Assembly: GCA_038320885.1 (NCBI GenBank)
Contig: JBBQER010000003.1
Span: 17,047 to 81,046 of the forward strand
From: JBBQER01 sp038320885
GTDB taxonomy: Bacteria > Actinomycetota > Acidimicrobiia > IMCC26256 > PALSA-610
Length of the DNA: 64,000 nt
Reading direction: 5' to 3'
Positions within the stretch are counted from its first letter, which is position 1. The number at the start of each line of letters is the position of its first letter. The position numbers and the translations under genes were made by a program. A model generated the notes under the pieces. The model did no database searches. It was not told the DNA's origin and worked only from the letters and a program-made list of their open reading frames with translations. Positions 16,672-25,639 of this stretch are shown here, one piece after another.

Positions 16672-18849
16672 ATGCTTCGACGCCTTGCCGCTTCCTGCTA
16701 CCGCCACCGCTGGCGGGTCCTGATTCTCTGGATCGTGCTGCTCGTCGGCGTGAACGTGCTCGCGCAGACCGTCGGCGGCGATCTGCTCAAGACGTTCGAC
16801 GTGCCGGGGAGTGAGTCGGGACGGGCGTTCAGCGTTCTCAGTAAGGACTTCGCGCGCAAGGGCGACACGGGCGATCTGGTGTTCAAGGACAAGGGGCCCG
16901 GCACCGTCACCTCACCGAAGGTGAAGGCCGCGATCGATTCGCTGCTCGCCGAGCTGCGCAAGCAGCCGCACGTGAAGTCGGTCGCGTCTCCCTACGACCC
17001 GCAGAACGCGCGGTTCCTCTCGAGCAAGGGAAAGATCGCGTACGCCGAGATCCTCTTCGACGTGCAGGCCAACGACGTGCCGATCAACCTCGCGACCCAC
17101 ATGCGCGGTCTCGTGAGCAAAGCGAACTCGGCCGACGTGCAGATCGAGCTCGGCGGCTCGATGTTCGTCGATCAGACCCAACCGGCGAGTGAGGGGATCG
17201 GGATCGCCGCGGCCATCCTGATCCTGCTGCTCGCCTTCGGCTCGCTGCTCGCGATGGGTCTCCCCATCATGACCGCGCTGTTCGGAATCGGTATCGGCCT
17301 CGCCACCGTCACACTGCTCGCGCGCGTGCTCGACATTCCGTCCTTCGCGCCGCAGGTAACTGCCATGATCGGTATCGGCGTCGGTATCGACTACGCGCTG
17401 TTCATCAGCACCCGCTACCGCGAGGCGTTGCACGAAGGCGCCGATCCCGAACGCGCCGTCGTGCATGCCATCGACACCAGTGGCCGGGCGGTGCTCTTCG
17501 CCGGTGGCACGGTTGTCATCTCGTTGCTCGGATTGTTCGTGATCGGCGTGTCGTTCATTCGGGGCCTGGCGATCGGTGCTTCGCTCGCGGTGCTGTTCGT
17601 TATGGGCGCGGCGGTCACGCTGCTGCCTGCGGTGCTCGGATTCGTCGGCCACACGATCGACAAGTTCGCGTTGCCGAGCGCCAAGCGGAAGCGCGCGGTC
17701 GAGGGCAGCTTCTGGACCCGTTGGAGCCAGACGCTCCAAGGCCGGGCTTGGCCCGCGGCCATCGGCGGTCTCCTGCTCCTCCTGGTCCTCGCGTTGCCCT
17801 TCTTCTCGATGCGGCTCGGCATCGCCGACTCGGGCAACGACCCGACGAAGTTCACGACCCGGCGCGCGTACGATCTCCTCTCGGAGGGGTTCGGGCCGGG
17901 TATCAATGGCCCACTCCTGATCGCCGGGAACGCCAAGCTGTCGGACCTCGCCACCGTCAACACGCTCCACGATGCGATCGCGAAGGATCCCGACGTCTTC
18001 CAGGTGAGCCCGGTGATTCCGAGCCCGAAGGGCGTCGGCGCGCTGATCCAGGTCGTGCCGAAGGGCTCGCCCCAGGACGAGAGCACGACGCAGCTCGTCC
18101 ACCGGCTCCGAGACGACGTCATCCCGAACGCGACCCGCGGCACCGGCCTCGACATGCACGTCGGCAGCCAGACCGCGGTCGGCGTCGACCTCGCCGATCT
18201 CCAGGGCCAGCGGCTTCCTTACATGTTCCTCGTGATCCTGTTCATGAGCTTCATCCTGTTGATGCTCGTGTTCCGATCGCTGCTCGTGCCGCTCAAAGCC
18301 GTGATCATGAACCTGCTCTCGATCGGCGCCGCTTACGGCGTGATCGTCGCGATCTTCCAGTGGGGTTGGCTCAAGAGCTTCGTGGGCATCGGGAAGGAAG
18401 GGCCGATCGAGGCCTGGATTCCGATGATGCTGTTCGCGATCGTGTTCGGCCTCTCGATGGACTACGAGGTGTTCCTCCTCAGTCGCATCAAGGAGGAGTA
18501 CGACCAGCACGGTGACAACTCGCTCGCGGTCGCGCACGGGCTGGCCAAGACCGCGCGCCTCATCACCGCCGCGGCCGCGATCATGATCTGCGTCTTTGGC
18601 AGCTTCGTGCTCTCGGATCTGCGCGTGCTCAAGTTGATCGGCTTCGGGCTCGCGTTCGCAGTGCTCGTCGACGCGACGCTGGTGCGGCTCGTGCTCGTGC
18701 CGGCGACGATGGAGCTGCTCGGCGACCGCAACTGGTATCTGCCGAAGTGGCTCGAATGGCTGCCGCGGGTGAACGTGGAGGGCGACGTCGAGGACTTCTC
18801 GAACCTGCAGACCGAGGAGCGACAGCCGGCGCCCGCTATCGGGAGCTAG
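16672..18849 (+). CDS. MMPL/RND-family membrane transporter
   Basis: A 725-residue protein. TM1 near residues 15-35 (VLILWIVLLVGVNVLAQT) is followed by an outer domain. TM2-6 lie near 175-330, including the hallmark MIGIGVGIDYALFISTRYRE at about 232-251. A second outer loop precedes another TM bundle near 515-680 with VFGLSMDYEVFLLSRIKEE. The two Gly-Asp-Tyr/Met-Asp-Tyr segments are the proton-relay motifs of MmpL transporters, which export lipids and lipopeptides to the cell envelope in Actinomycetota. The cargo is unknown. The gene stands immediately before the glycan region, but whether it serves that region is inference. Confidence 0.85.
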   Translation: MLRRLAASCYRHRWRVLILWIVLLVGVNVLAQTVGGDLLKTFDVPGSESGRAFSVLSKDFARKGDTGDLVFKDKGPGTVTSPKVKAAIDSLLAELRKQPHVKSVASPYDPQNARFLSSKGKIAYAEILFDVQANDVPINLATHMRGLVSKANSADVQIELGGSMFVDQTQPASEGIGIAAAILILLLAFGSLLAMGLPIMTALFGIGIGLATVTLLARVLDIPSFAPQVTAMIGIGVGIDYALFISTRYREALHEGADPERAVVHAIDTSGRAVLFAGGTVVISLLGLFVIGVSFIRGLAIGASLAVLFVMGAAVTLLPAVLGFVGHTIDKFALPSAKRKRAVEGSFWTRWSQTLQGRAWPAAIGGLLLLLVLALPFFSMRLGIADSGNDPTKFTTRRAYDLLSEGFGPGINGPLLIAGNAKLSDLATVNTLHDAIAKDPDVFQVSPVIPSPKGVGALIQVVPKGSPQDESTTQLVHRLRDDVIPNATRGTGLDMHVGSQTAVGVDLADLQGQRLPYMFLVILFMSFILLMLVFRSLLVPLKAVIMNLLSIGAAYGVIVAIFQWGWLKSFVGIGKEGPIEAWIPMMLFAIVFGLSMDYEVFLLSRIKEEYDQHGDNSLAVAHGLAKTARLITAAAAIMICVFGSFVLSDLRVLKLIGFGLAFAVLVDATLVRLVLVPATMELLGDRNWYLPKWLEWLPRVNVEGDVEDFSNLQTEERQPAPAIGS

Positions 18850-18940
18850 GTGACTCGGGCGATGAGTCCCGAACGCGATGCGTTCCATGGTGACGTGGCC
18901 TAGCGTGTCGGCGGAAAGCGGCCGCTGTAGTCGGAGAGCC

Positions 18941-19596
18941 ATGATGGATCAGCAGCCCGAACCGGGCGCCCCGCGCTTCCAACCGCCCGGGGCTCTCCAG
19001 TTCGAGCCCGCTGCTTGCCCAGTTTGCGACGGAACCGAGGTCGGCAAGCGTTTGGAAAAGGCCGTGCAAGGTGTCGAGATGCCTTTCGGTATCTGCACGA
19101 ACTGCGCCACGCTCTATGCGAATCCCAGACTTACGGTCGATTCTCTCCGCATGCTTTACAGTTCCGAAGAATTCTTCGAGGGTACGACGTGATCGCGTCG
19201 TGGGGCGTCATGACGATCATTCGCCATCCCCGGGCGACGATGGCGAAGTTTCACGCCGCTCTGAAGCCGGGCGGTCTTTGGGCGTTCAACCCCTACGACA
19301 ACCGGTCGCTCCGGGGCCGAGCGTTTGGAGCGAGGTGGTACATCCTCGTCCCCAACACCGGCCAGATCCACAAGGACAGGACCCTGCGGAGACTTGTCGA
19401 CGAGGCGGGCTTCGATCTGGTCGCGCGGCTCCGCGATCGCCCCGACGCGAGCTTCGAGCGCCTTGCCTTCGTCTTGTTGTCGCACATCAGCCACTGCAGT
19501 TGTGACAAGTTCTTCGAGCGTGTGCATTTCCTGAACCGCATCATCGTCCCGCTGCGCGCGCCCGACGCGTTTGAGTACACGTGCGTCAAGCGGTGA
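18941..19596 (+). pseudogene. Zinc-ribbon SAM methyltransferase pseudogene with internal deletion
   Basis: This is a decayed copy of the intact gene at 27854-28786. The first part (18941 to about 19183) encodes the N-terminal zinc ribbon, ACPVCDGTEV and GICTNCATLYANP, up to SSEEFFEG, then stops at 19192. Homology resumes in another frame at 19183 (YDVIASWGVMTIIRHP) and runs to FEYTCVKR at 19596. About 93 codons present in the intact copy are missing at the join, including the SAM-binding motif I, and the frame is shifted. No active enzyme can be made. The following GT-C-like gene keeps the GTGA overlap with the old stop, as in the intact copy. Confidence 0.85.
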
Positions 19597-21446
19597 GTGC
19601 CGAGACGACCGCTGCAGCACGAGTCCGCACGGCAACGTTCTCTGTCGTGGCATTCGGCGTTCTGCTCGCGGTTGCGTTCTTTCCGATGGCTTTCTCGAAA
19701 CTGTCTCTCGTCGATGATGACGGGGCGCTGCTCGCCACGCTGAACGAATTCCTGAAGCACGGAAGTCTCTACGACCACACGCACGGTGCCTACGGCCCGT
19801 TCTACTACTCGTTCATGGGGCTCATGTATCGGCTGACCGGACAGGAACCCACGCTGTTCGGCGCGCGGCTTCTCGCGCTGGCGTTCACTACCGCGGCAGC
19901 CGCCATGTTCGCGGCGACGGTGTGGCGCGTGACGCGAAGTCTCGCGTTCACCCTCCTGGCGGAGGCGGTGACCTTCGCCATGCTTATCGAGGTCGCCGGC
20001 GGGGTGCCGAGCCATCCGGGACCGTTGATCGTGCTCGTCGTCTCGATACTGGTGTTCGCACTCGCGAGTTACGCCCTCGACCAACGCACTGTGTTCCTCG
20101 TGTGGGCGGGGTTTGCCGTCGGTGCGCTGCTGATGACCAAGATCAATGTCGGCCTCCTCGCTGCGACGGCTGTGGCCGTCGGGTTCGTGGTCGGAAATCG
20201 GGCCTACCCCAAGGCATGGCGCGCGATCACGGCCACCGCCGCGGTGCTCTTTCCGTTCGCGTTGATGTTTCAACGGTTGTACCTGATCTCGATTGCCGAG
20301 TTCGGTCTTCTCGTCAGCGTCGGATTGCTGCTCTCGTACGCGCCGATGCATGTCGACGAGATAGCGCTTCGCCGGCGAGCACTCGGAACGGTCGCAGTCG
20401 CAGCGATCGTGCCGATGGTTGCGTCGGCGCTCTGGCCGCTCCTGCACGGAACGAGCCCGGGCGCGCTCTTCCGGGCACTTGTGATTCAACCGCTCGGGCA
20501 AGCTGATAATTTCACGGCTGAGCCCGGAATCGACTTCGTGTGGCTCGCGTTCGTCAGCACGGTCGGGATCGCCTACGTCGCCGTCGCGAAGAAGAACGAA
20601 GACGGCGAGCCGACACTCTTCGGCAATTCTTGGGTCCCCAACGTCGCCTTCGGCCTCGCCGCGTTGTATGTCCTCGGACTAGGAACGGTAGGTGGCGTCC
20701 GGACCAACTCTCTTGCGTGGCTTCCGGCGATCGCAATGATCCCGGCGCTCGCGTGGCTTACGGCGGTGCCGGCGAAGATCCGGCTCGTGCTCAGGTTCCT
20801 CGTTCCCGTAGCCATCCTTCAGATGCTGCACGCGTATCCCGTTGCCGGATTGCAGCGAGCGTGGGGTGCGGTCGCGATGTGCGTTCCCTGTGTGATCGCC
20901 ATTGCGATTGCAACGGAGCGATTGCCCTTGTGGCTGGCTGCCGGCCGAGCAGAGCGTGCCGCCCTCGTGGGCGCGCTAGGTGTTGTGCTCGTCCTCACCG
21001 CGTCGGTTTCGCCGATCGCCGCGTGGCATGACTACGAGCAGGCGACGCCGCTTCGATTGCCGGGTGCACGCCTAATCCGCGTGGGCGCGTCGGAGGTAGT
21101 GACGCTGACGCGTCTGACACAGGTCGTCAAGCGGGACTGCGACACCTTTTACGCTGCGCCGGGTCTGGGCAGCCTCTACTTTTTCACGAAACTCCCCGCG
21201 CCGACCGGCCATCTTGCGAACTGGCCGGGAGTGCTCAACGAGAGAGAACAGCGAGACGTTGCCGCGGACCTCGCGCGGCTCTCGTCGAGCGGCAAGCGGG
21301 TCTGTATCGTCCGTGACCTGCACCGCCAGAAAGAATGGCTGCAGAGCTCGTACGGAAAAGGACCGTTGGGTAAATCTCTGGCGCGATACCGAGCGCCTCT
21401 CGCTGTTGTCGGTCACTTCTCCGTTTCGGGAGAGGGCCGCGCGTAG
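19593..21446 (+). CDS. Polytopic membrane protein, GT-C glycosyltransferase-like (copy 1)
   Basis: The protein is 617 residues from GTG 19593, which overlaps the preceding stop as GTGA exactly as its paralogue at 28783 does. Many hydrophobic segments follow. After TM1 the first outer loop holds an acidic motif, LVDDDGALLATLNEFL, then GSLYDHTHGAYGPFYYSFMG, a layout typical of GT-C enzymes that use polyprenyl-phosphate sugars on the outer membrane face. The soluble C-terminal end has DTFYAAPGLGSLYFF and CIVRDLHRQKEW. The sugar and acceptor are unknown. It remains intact although its partner methyltransferase copy is broken, so it may still be in use. Confidence 0.6.
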   Translation: MSAETTAAARVRTATFSVVAFGVLLAVAFFPMAFSKLSLVDDDGALLATLNEFLKHGSLYDHTHGAYGPFYYSFMGLMYRLTGQEPTLFGARLLALAFTTAAAAMFAATVWRVTRSLAFTLLAEAVTFAMLIEVAGGVPSHPGPLIVLVVSILVFALASYALDQRTVFLVWAGFAVGALLMTKINVGLLAATAVAVGFVVGNRAYPKAWRAITATAAVLFPFALMFQRLYLISIAEFGLLVSVGLLLSYAPMHVDEIALRRRALGTVAVAAIVPMVASALWPLLHGTSPGALFRALVIQPLGQADNFTAEPGIDFVWLAFVSTVGIAYVAVAKKNEDGEPTLFGNSWVPNVAFGLAALYVLGLGTVGGVRTNSLAWLPAIAMIPALAWLTAVPAKIRLVLRFLVPVAILQMLHAYPVAGLQRAWGAVAMCVPCVIAIAIATERLPLWLAAGRAERAALVGALGVVLVLTASVSPIAAWHDYEQATPLRLPGARLIRVGASEVVTLTRLTQVVKRDCDTFYAAPGLGSLYFFTKLPAPTGHLANWPGVLNEREQRDVAADLARLSSSGKRVCIVRDLHRQKEWLQSSYGKGPLGKSLARYRAPLAVVGHFSVSGEGRA

Positions 21447-21547
21447 GCTCTCAGCGTGAAGGACGAGCCGCGCAACGATCGCGGGCGCGAGCCGATGAAG
21501 GAGGTAGCGGCCGCCATAGCCCGAGCCGGCGCTCGGTACCTGAGGGA

Positions 21548-22477
21548 TTACGACGGCCGAAGCACCGCGACGTAGTCGATGACGTCACGGCCGTCAGGTC
21601 CGGGCACGGCGAGGATGGTGTGACTGCTCGAGACCTCGAAGCCGTGGTGGCGAACCAGGTCTTCGATCTCGTCGATGCTGTCGAAGACGATCGCGTGATC
21701 GTAGAAGGCAGCATTCGTTACCGTCGAGAAGAACACACGACCGTCGGGAGGTAGGAGACGCGCAAGCGCGTCCAGTCCAGCGGCAGGATTCGCCAGGTGC
21801 TCGACCACCTCGCTGAACAGGACGAGGTCGTACGGCTCGCCGATTGTCGTATCGAACTGGAGGAAATCCGTTTCGGAGTAGTGCACCCCTGCGGGGTGAC
21901 GAACCGGATCGACGGCGGCCATGCGCCGCGCCAGGTCGAGACTCAGCGGGCTGATGTCGTTGAGCGTGAGCTCCACGCGCTCGGCCGCTCGGCCGACCGC
22001 GAGGGCATAGGTACCCGGCCCTACGCCGACTTCGAGCACGCGCATGCCGTCGGTTACGAACGGCAAGACCTCGTTCTCGAAATAGACGAGCTTCTCGAGA
22101 TGGTTGGGCCAGAAGATCTGCGCGAGGTACAAACCGAAGAGATACCGGCGACCCATGACGTCTTCGTCTGAGTAGAGTCCGTCCTCGCTCACGAGATCGG
22201 GGCCGCCATCGAACTGTCCGGTGCGGTAATAGCGATCCTGCATGCGCATGACATCAACGGTCATCTCGACGAAGGCTTCGATCGCGTCATCGAAACGGGC
22301 GTCGTCGCCGTCAAGGGCTCGATGCAACCGGCGAAGATGATGCTCAGCTCTTTTGTAGTAGTCCGGCCCGGTTGCGCACAGGACTTCGATGGGGTCGGCG
22401 GCGAAGCCGTAGTCAGCCACCACCGCACGAGCTCGATCGAGCAGGTCGTGGTCTCCGTTTCCGCCGGCGTTCTCCAT
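21548..22477 (-). CDS. Class I SAM-dependent methyltransferase
   Basis: A 309-residue protein. An N-terminal helical part of about 140 residues (DRARAVVADYGFAADPIEVL) precedes a Rossmann methyltransferase core with motif I MRVLEVGVGPGTYALAVGR near residues 153-171. Next comes the acidic NDISPLSLDLARRM and motif IV/V DLVLFSEVVEHLANPAAGLD. It ends with TILAVPGPDGRDVIDYVAVL. It is the last gene of the minus-strand acylation operon and starts 10 bases after the decayed mini-protein copy. The substrate may be a glycan or its lipid-linked precursor, judged only by the neighbourhood. Confidence 0.8.
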   Translation of the reverse strand: MENAGGNGDHDLLDRARAVVADYGFAADPIEVLCATGPDYYKRAEHHLRRLHRALDGDDARFDDAIEAFVEMTVDVMRMQDRYYRTGQFDGGPDLVSEDGLYSDEDVMGRRYLFGLYLAQIFWPNHLEKLVYFENEVLPFVTDGMRVLEVGVGPGTYALAVGRAAERVELTLNDISPLSLDLARRMAAVDPVRHPAGVHYSETDFLQFDTTIGEPYDLVLFSEVVEHLANPAAGLDALARLLPPDGRVFFSTVTNAAFYDHAIVFDSIDEIEDLVRHHGFEVSSSHTILAVPGPDGRDVIDYVAVLRPS

Positions 22478-22487
22478 GGGACCTTCC

Positions 22488-22608
22488 TCAGAATCCTCGA
22501 TACTCGAAGGGGAAGTGCCGCAACGGTAGTCGCTGCAATGACATCATCCGCGATGGAATCGTGAGGCCAGCGAGAGCCTCGACTTTACGTGCAAGAGCGA
22601 TCACGCAC
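22488..22608 (-). pseudogene. Decayed copy of the DltX-like mini-protein gene
   Basis: This 121-base stretch aligns with the 123-base intact gene at 23846-23968. Both begin GTGCGTGATCGC, overlapping the SGNH stop by the same eight bases. Both share stretches equivalent to VIAATTVAA in the middle and both end with F-x-Y-x-x-F then TGA (here FEYRGF). In the GTG frame the copy stops after seven codons, and small indels scatter the rest over several frames. A hydrophobic TM can no longer be read in one frame. It shows that the mini-gene travelled with SGNH as a duplicated unit. Confidence 0.7.
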
Positions 22609-23824
22609 CGTTCGAGGTTTCGCTCCGCCGGGCACAGCCCGCGGACTTGTACCCCACCTGCGAGATCAGTTGACACAGCTCGCCTGCGAGGTACGGACCC
22701 ATCGGGCCCGCTCGTCTCAGGTGCATGACATCATGGAAAGCCAGTGGCGGAACGAACCTGGTCGCCGAGAGCGGCTGGTACCGAATGTTGCGCGCCGCGA
22801 AGTTGCTGCGGAACTGTTCGAGGTGTCGTTCGACGCCGCCGACTGCCGCGGCGAACTCGCTATTGGTCGCGAGCCACTGGCTGTTGACCGGCGCGTCGTA
22901 GACGTAGCTGGGAATCTTCGAGTCGCGGAGTTCCGTTGCGATCGCGCGCAGGATGAGCTTGTTGATCCCGCTGTTGACCTGGCTCGCTCTCTCCATCCAT
23001 CTCGCCCATTGGATGGCGCTGTGCCATGCGCGCGGCTCGTGCAGGCGGTATTGAAACCAGAAGTTCACCGGGAGCATGCCGAGGATGAGCTGCGAGCGGT
23101 CGGGTTTCCGGACGGCGAGCGCAGCGGCCCGTCCATCGCGACTCAGCGGCCCGAAGTCGTCGAAGAGCTTGTGGATTCGGTTGCTGTAGTACTGCCGGTT
23201 CTCGAGTGGTTGGAACGCCGAGTTGGCCAAACCCCAAGCGAGATCTGAGGGCGAGAGCAATCCCGCGGCGAGCGGCCAACTGGTCGGCTTCGACAAGAGT
23301 TGCACGGCGGCTCGGCTGTCGAGCTGCGTCGATTGATGTATCGCCATCGGACTCGTAATCCACGTGGGGTTGAGACTCATCACGATCATGTCGGGCTTGC
23401 TCTGGATCACGTCGAGCAGAGTGAAATAGTCGTCGGCGGCCCGCATCCCATCGAGTACATAAGCATCGACGCCGATCCGGCGCCCGTTGATCCCCGCGAG
23501 TTGCTTCGTGATGAGACTCGGCAGGAACTCTCGATAGTTCACGTCGGTAATATCTCCCTCCGATCCCGTGATCCACGCGATACGGAAGCGGACCTTGCCG
23601 AATGGGCTCCGCGCGAACCCACGGGGGTCGTTGACGTCGAGCGCGAGATTCTCCACCGAGGGGTTCTTCGTGAACTGGGTCGCGACCTGCGCTGCGTGCG
23701 CCGGCAGTACCAACGAGAGCACGACGAGGAACCCGACTGCCCACACGTGTATGCGGACGAAACTGCCCGCGGTCGTACCCACGCCGAAGCGACGCGCCGC
23801 GAATCCGTTGATCCGTTCGATCAT
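22601..23824 (-). CDS. Membrane-anchored SGNH-hydrolase-like protein (DltD/AlgX-like role)
   Basis: A 407-residue protein from ATG 23824. A signal-anchor (WAVGFLVVLSLVLPAHAA, residues 28-45) places the body outside the membrane. The SGNH pattern is weak but present: IAWITGSEGDIT with Ser88 as candidate nucleophile, TWITSPMAIHQ in the middle, and a C-terminal DVMHLRRAG in which Asp365 and His368 form the DxxH pair. In DltD and alginate-type systems such proteins work beside an MBOAT and hand the acyl group to the polymer. It lies in the same operon, 21 bases after the mini-protein stop. The acceptor glycan is unknown. Confidence 0.65.
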   Translation of the reverse strand: MIERINGFAARRFGVGTTAGSFVRIHVWAVGFLVVLSLVLPAHAAQVATQFTKNPSVENLALDVNDPRGFARSPFGKVRFRIAWITGSEGDITDVNYREFLPSLITKQLAGINGRRIGVDAYVLDGMRAADDYFTLLDVIQSKPDMIVMSLNPTWITSPMAIHQSTQLDSRAAVQLLSKPTSWPLAAGLLSPSDLAWGLANSAFQPLENRQYYSNRIHKLFDDFGPLSRDGRAAALAVRKPDRSQLILGMLPVNFWFQYRLHEPRAWHSAIQWARWMERASQVNSGINKLILRAIATELRDSKIPSYVYDAPVNSQWLATNSEFAAAVGGVERHLEQFRSNFAARNIRYQPLSATRFVPPLAFHDVMHLRRAGPMGPYLAGELCQLISQVGYKSAGCARRSETSNGA

Positions 23825-23845
23825 CGGACTGTCCGGCGTGCCATC

Positions 23846-23968
23846 TCAGAAGCCCTGATATACGAAGTGCACGGTTGTAACCGTCGTCGCGGCAACGACG
23901 ATCAAGAGGACTGCTATCAGGAGGCCAATGAACGCCTCAGCCACCCACTTGCGAACGCGATCACGCAC
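23846..23968 (-). CDS. DltX-like 40-residue single-TM protein with C-terminal FVYQGF
   Basis: A 40-residue ORF from GTG 23968, overlapping by eight bases the stop of the broken upstream SGNH copy. It has a basic N-terminus (MRDRVRKW), one hydrophobic helix (about residues 13-32, AFIGLLIAVLLIVVAATTV) and the ending VHFVYQGF. The positive-inside rule puts the C-terminus outside, at the membrane surface. From memory, DltX of Gram-positive dlt operons is likewise a tiny single-TM protein with a conserved C-terminal F-x-Y-x-x-F-type motif whose Tyr relays D-Ala from the MBOAT to DltD. Neighbours here are ACP, MBOAT and SGNH. Its duplication with SGNH supports real coding. Confidence 0.7.
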   Translation of the reverse strand: MRDRVRKWVAEAFIGLLIAVLLIVVAATTVTTVHFVYQGF

Positions 23969-24413
23969 CGTTCGTCCCTCCGTTCTGCGAAGTGCAACTC
24001 GCCGACCTGTATTTCACCTGTGACACCAGCTGACACAGCTCTCCTGCGAGTACGGACCCAGCGGCTCTGCCCGGCGCATATGAATCACATCTTGGCGGCG
24101 GAAACTCAGTCCCGAAACGAACCTGCCGGCGGTCAGCGGTTGGTACCGGATGTTCGGGGTCGAGAAGCTCGGTTGGAGTTGCTCGAGCTGGTGCTCGATG
24201 CCACGGACTTCGTTGTCGAGAGGCTTGCTCGTCTCGAGGAAAACGCGGTTGACCGGAGCATCGTAAACGTAACTGGGAAGCCTCGACTCCCGGAGAGCCT
24301 TGGCGATCGCTCGCAAGATGATCTTGTTGATCCCGCTCCTTCCTTCGTTCGACTGGTGCATCCACTGCGCCCACCGGAAGGGCGCGCCGCGGATCCGTTG
24401 ATGCGTTGATCAT
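23961..24413 (-). pseudogene. SGNH-like gene copy with large internal deletion and frameshift
   Basis: This is a second copy of the 22601-23824 gene. The first bases (ATGATC then ATCAACGGAT and GCGGCGCG-like sequence) match the intact start and overlap the MBOAT stop as ATGA. About 265 codons are then missing. Homology resumes as RWAQWMHQSNEGRSGINK and continues through LPSYVYDAPVN and DVIHMRRAEPLGPY. A further frameshift near there moves the frame so that only the end LAGELCQLVSQVKY and the terminal NGA and TGA are back in the starting frame. The signal anchor and nucleophile region are lost, so the product cannot work. Confidence 0.8.
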
Positions 24414-25636
24414 CGGAGACCCAGCAGCGCGGAGTAGAAGTGTCCGAGTTGGCCGAGGTGGAGCGTGAGCATCGGGATACTGACCGCGACGTACACGAAC
24501 ACGAGGGTGGCCTTACCGATCGACAGCCATCGCGAGGGTTCAGTCGCGGCCGGTCGGACTTGGTTGAGCAACCGGGCTCCGATAAGAGCGCATGAGTGGT
24601 AGGTGCCGAATATCACGAGCGGAACCGTGATGTCATGCCATAGCGCGATCGTCATCATCGTGGCGGCGATGGCGAGATACTGCGACCGTTGACGCATACC
24701 GCCGAGCGGAACGAACACGTTCCGTCGCGCCCATCGGGTCAAGCTCATATGCCAGTTGTTCCAGAAATCCTGCGGGTTGGTGCGCGTGAAGGGTCGGCTG
24801 AAGTTCGGCTTGAGGCGGAAGCCGAAGAGGCGCGCGGTGCCGATGGCGAGATCGGAGTAACCAGAGAAGTTGAGGTAGAAGAACCACGTGTACATGAAGA
24901 GTTCGATCCAGAGCACCAACGCGCCGTTGGTCTTGTACAGCACGAGAACGTCGCTGCTGCTCGCGAGCGGGACCGCGAGGACGAACACTTTGAGCACTCC
25001 GACGATGACCTGGGTGAACGCTGCTCGGTAGTCCTCGAGCTTCAACCCCTCCGTCTTCTGGGACTGCGCGTACACCTCGGAGTACTCGATAACCGGCCCG
25101 ATCACTTGGACCGGCGGAAAAAATCCGTAAAACAGCACGTGCCCAAGCGGTTGGCGGGGAATGGTGCCGAGGAAGGACTGCACCAGCAGATCAACGGCGC
25201 GGAAGGTCGCGAACGAGAGCCCGATGGGCAGGATGATCGGACGGATCGAGTCGATCGTTCCTGCCACGTTGGAGATCTGCCAGAGCCGGTTGTTCAAGAA
25301 GACATTGAACGAGATCGTGAAACTTGCGGGGCGAAGCTTCCAAAGCACCATCGGTGCCAATGTCGCGAGAATGGAGATGCTGAGAACGTGCGGGCCCCAC
25401 TTGTGCTCGCCGCTCCACGCGACGACACGTTGTAGCGTCGCGACCGCCACCCAGAAGGCGAGGTAGAACAAAGCGAGCCGAGGCGCGACCAGCACAAGCA
25501 GGTATGCGCCGGCGAGCGTGAGCAACGTTCGGCGGGCCCATGCCCACGGCAGAACGTAGAAGAGTGGCACCAGGACGAGACACAGCGCGAAGAAGTCTGC
25601 GAAGAAGTCGAATGCGCTCGGTCCGGTCGTCGGCAC
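24410..25636 (-). CDS. MBOAT-family O-acyltransferase (DltB/AlgI-like)
   Basis: A 408-residue polytopic protein from GTG 25636. It carries MBOAT family marks: NFSGYSDLAIGTARLFGF near 256-273, then NPQDFWNNWHMSLTRWARR with His296, and TIALWHDI with the catalytic-type His334. These spacings match DltB, whose conserved His residues are near 289 and 336. MBOATs take an acyl group from a cytosolic donor, here probably the adjacent ACP, through a central pore to the outer face. The FkbH gene ends three bases upstream, and the downstream SGNH copy starts inside its stop codon, giving a tightly coupled operon. Confidence 0.85.
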   Translation of the reverse strand: MPTTGPSAFDFFADFFALCLVLVPLFYVLPWAWARRTLLTLAGAYLLVLVAPRLALFYLAFWVAVATLQRVVAWSGEHKWGPHVLSISILATLAPMVLWKLRPASFTISFNVFLNNRLWQISNVAGTIDSIRPIILPIGLSFATFRAVDLLVQSFLGTIPRQPLGHVLFYGFFPPVQVIGPVIEYSEVYAQSQKTEGLKLEDYRAAFTQVIVGVLKVFVLAVPLASSSDVLVLYKTNGALVLWIELFMYTWFFYLNFSGYSDLAIGTARLFGFRLKPNFSRPFTRTNPQDFWNNWHMSLTRWARRNVFVPLGGMRQRSQYLAIAATMMTIALWHDITVPLVIFGTYHSCALIGARLLNQVRPAATEPSRWLSIGKATLVFVYVAVSIPMLTLHLGQLGHFYSALLGLR

Positions 25637-25639
25637 TGG

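Noticed and set aside
16912..18942. Very long minus-strand open frame opposite the MmpL-type gene
   Set aside because: It is rich in Arg, His, Asp and Glu with no domain and mirrors the codon bias of the plus-strand transporter. The same applies to the long antisense frames at 12230-14206, 58838-61123 and 37323-39971.
21456..21575. 40-codon plus-strand frame (GTG 21456 to TAG 21575) after GT-C-like copy 1
   Set aside because: It overlaps the 3' end of the methyltransferase at 21548, has no recognisable domain and no counterpart after the paralogous gene at 30651; it may be a gene scrap but cannot be supported.
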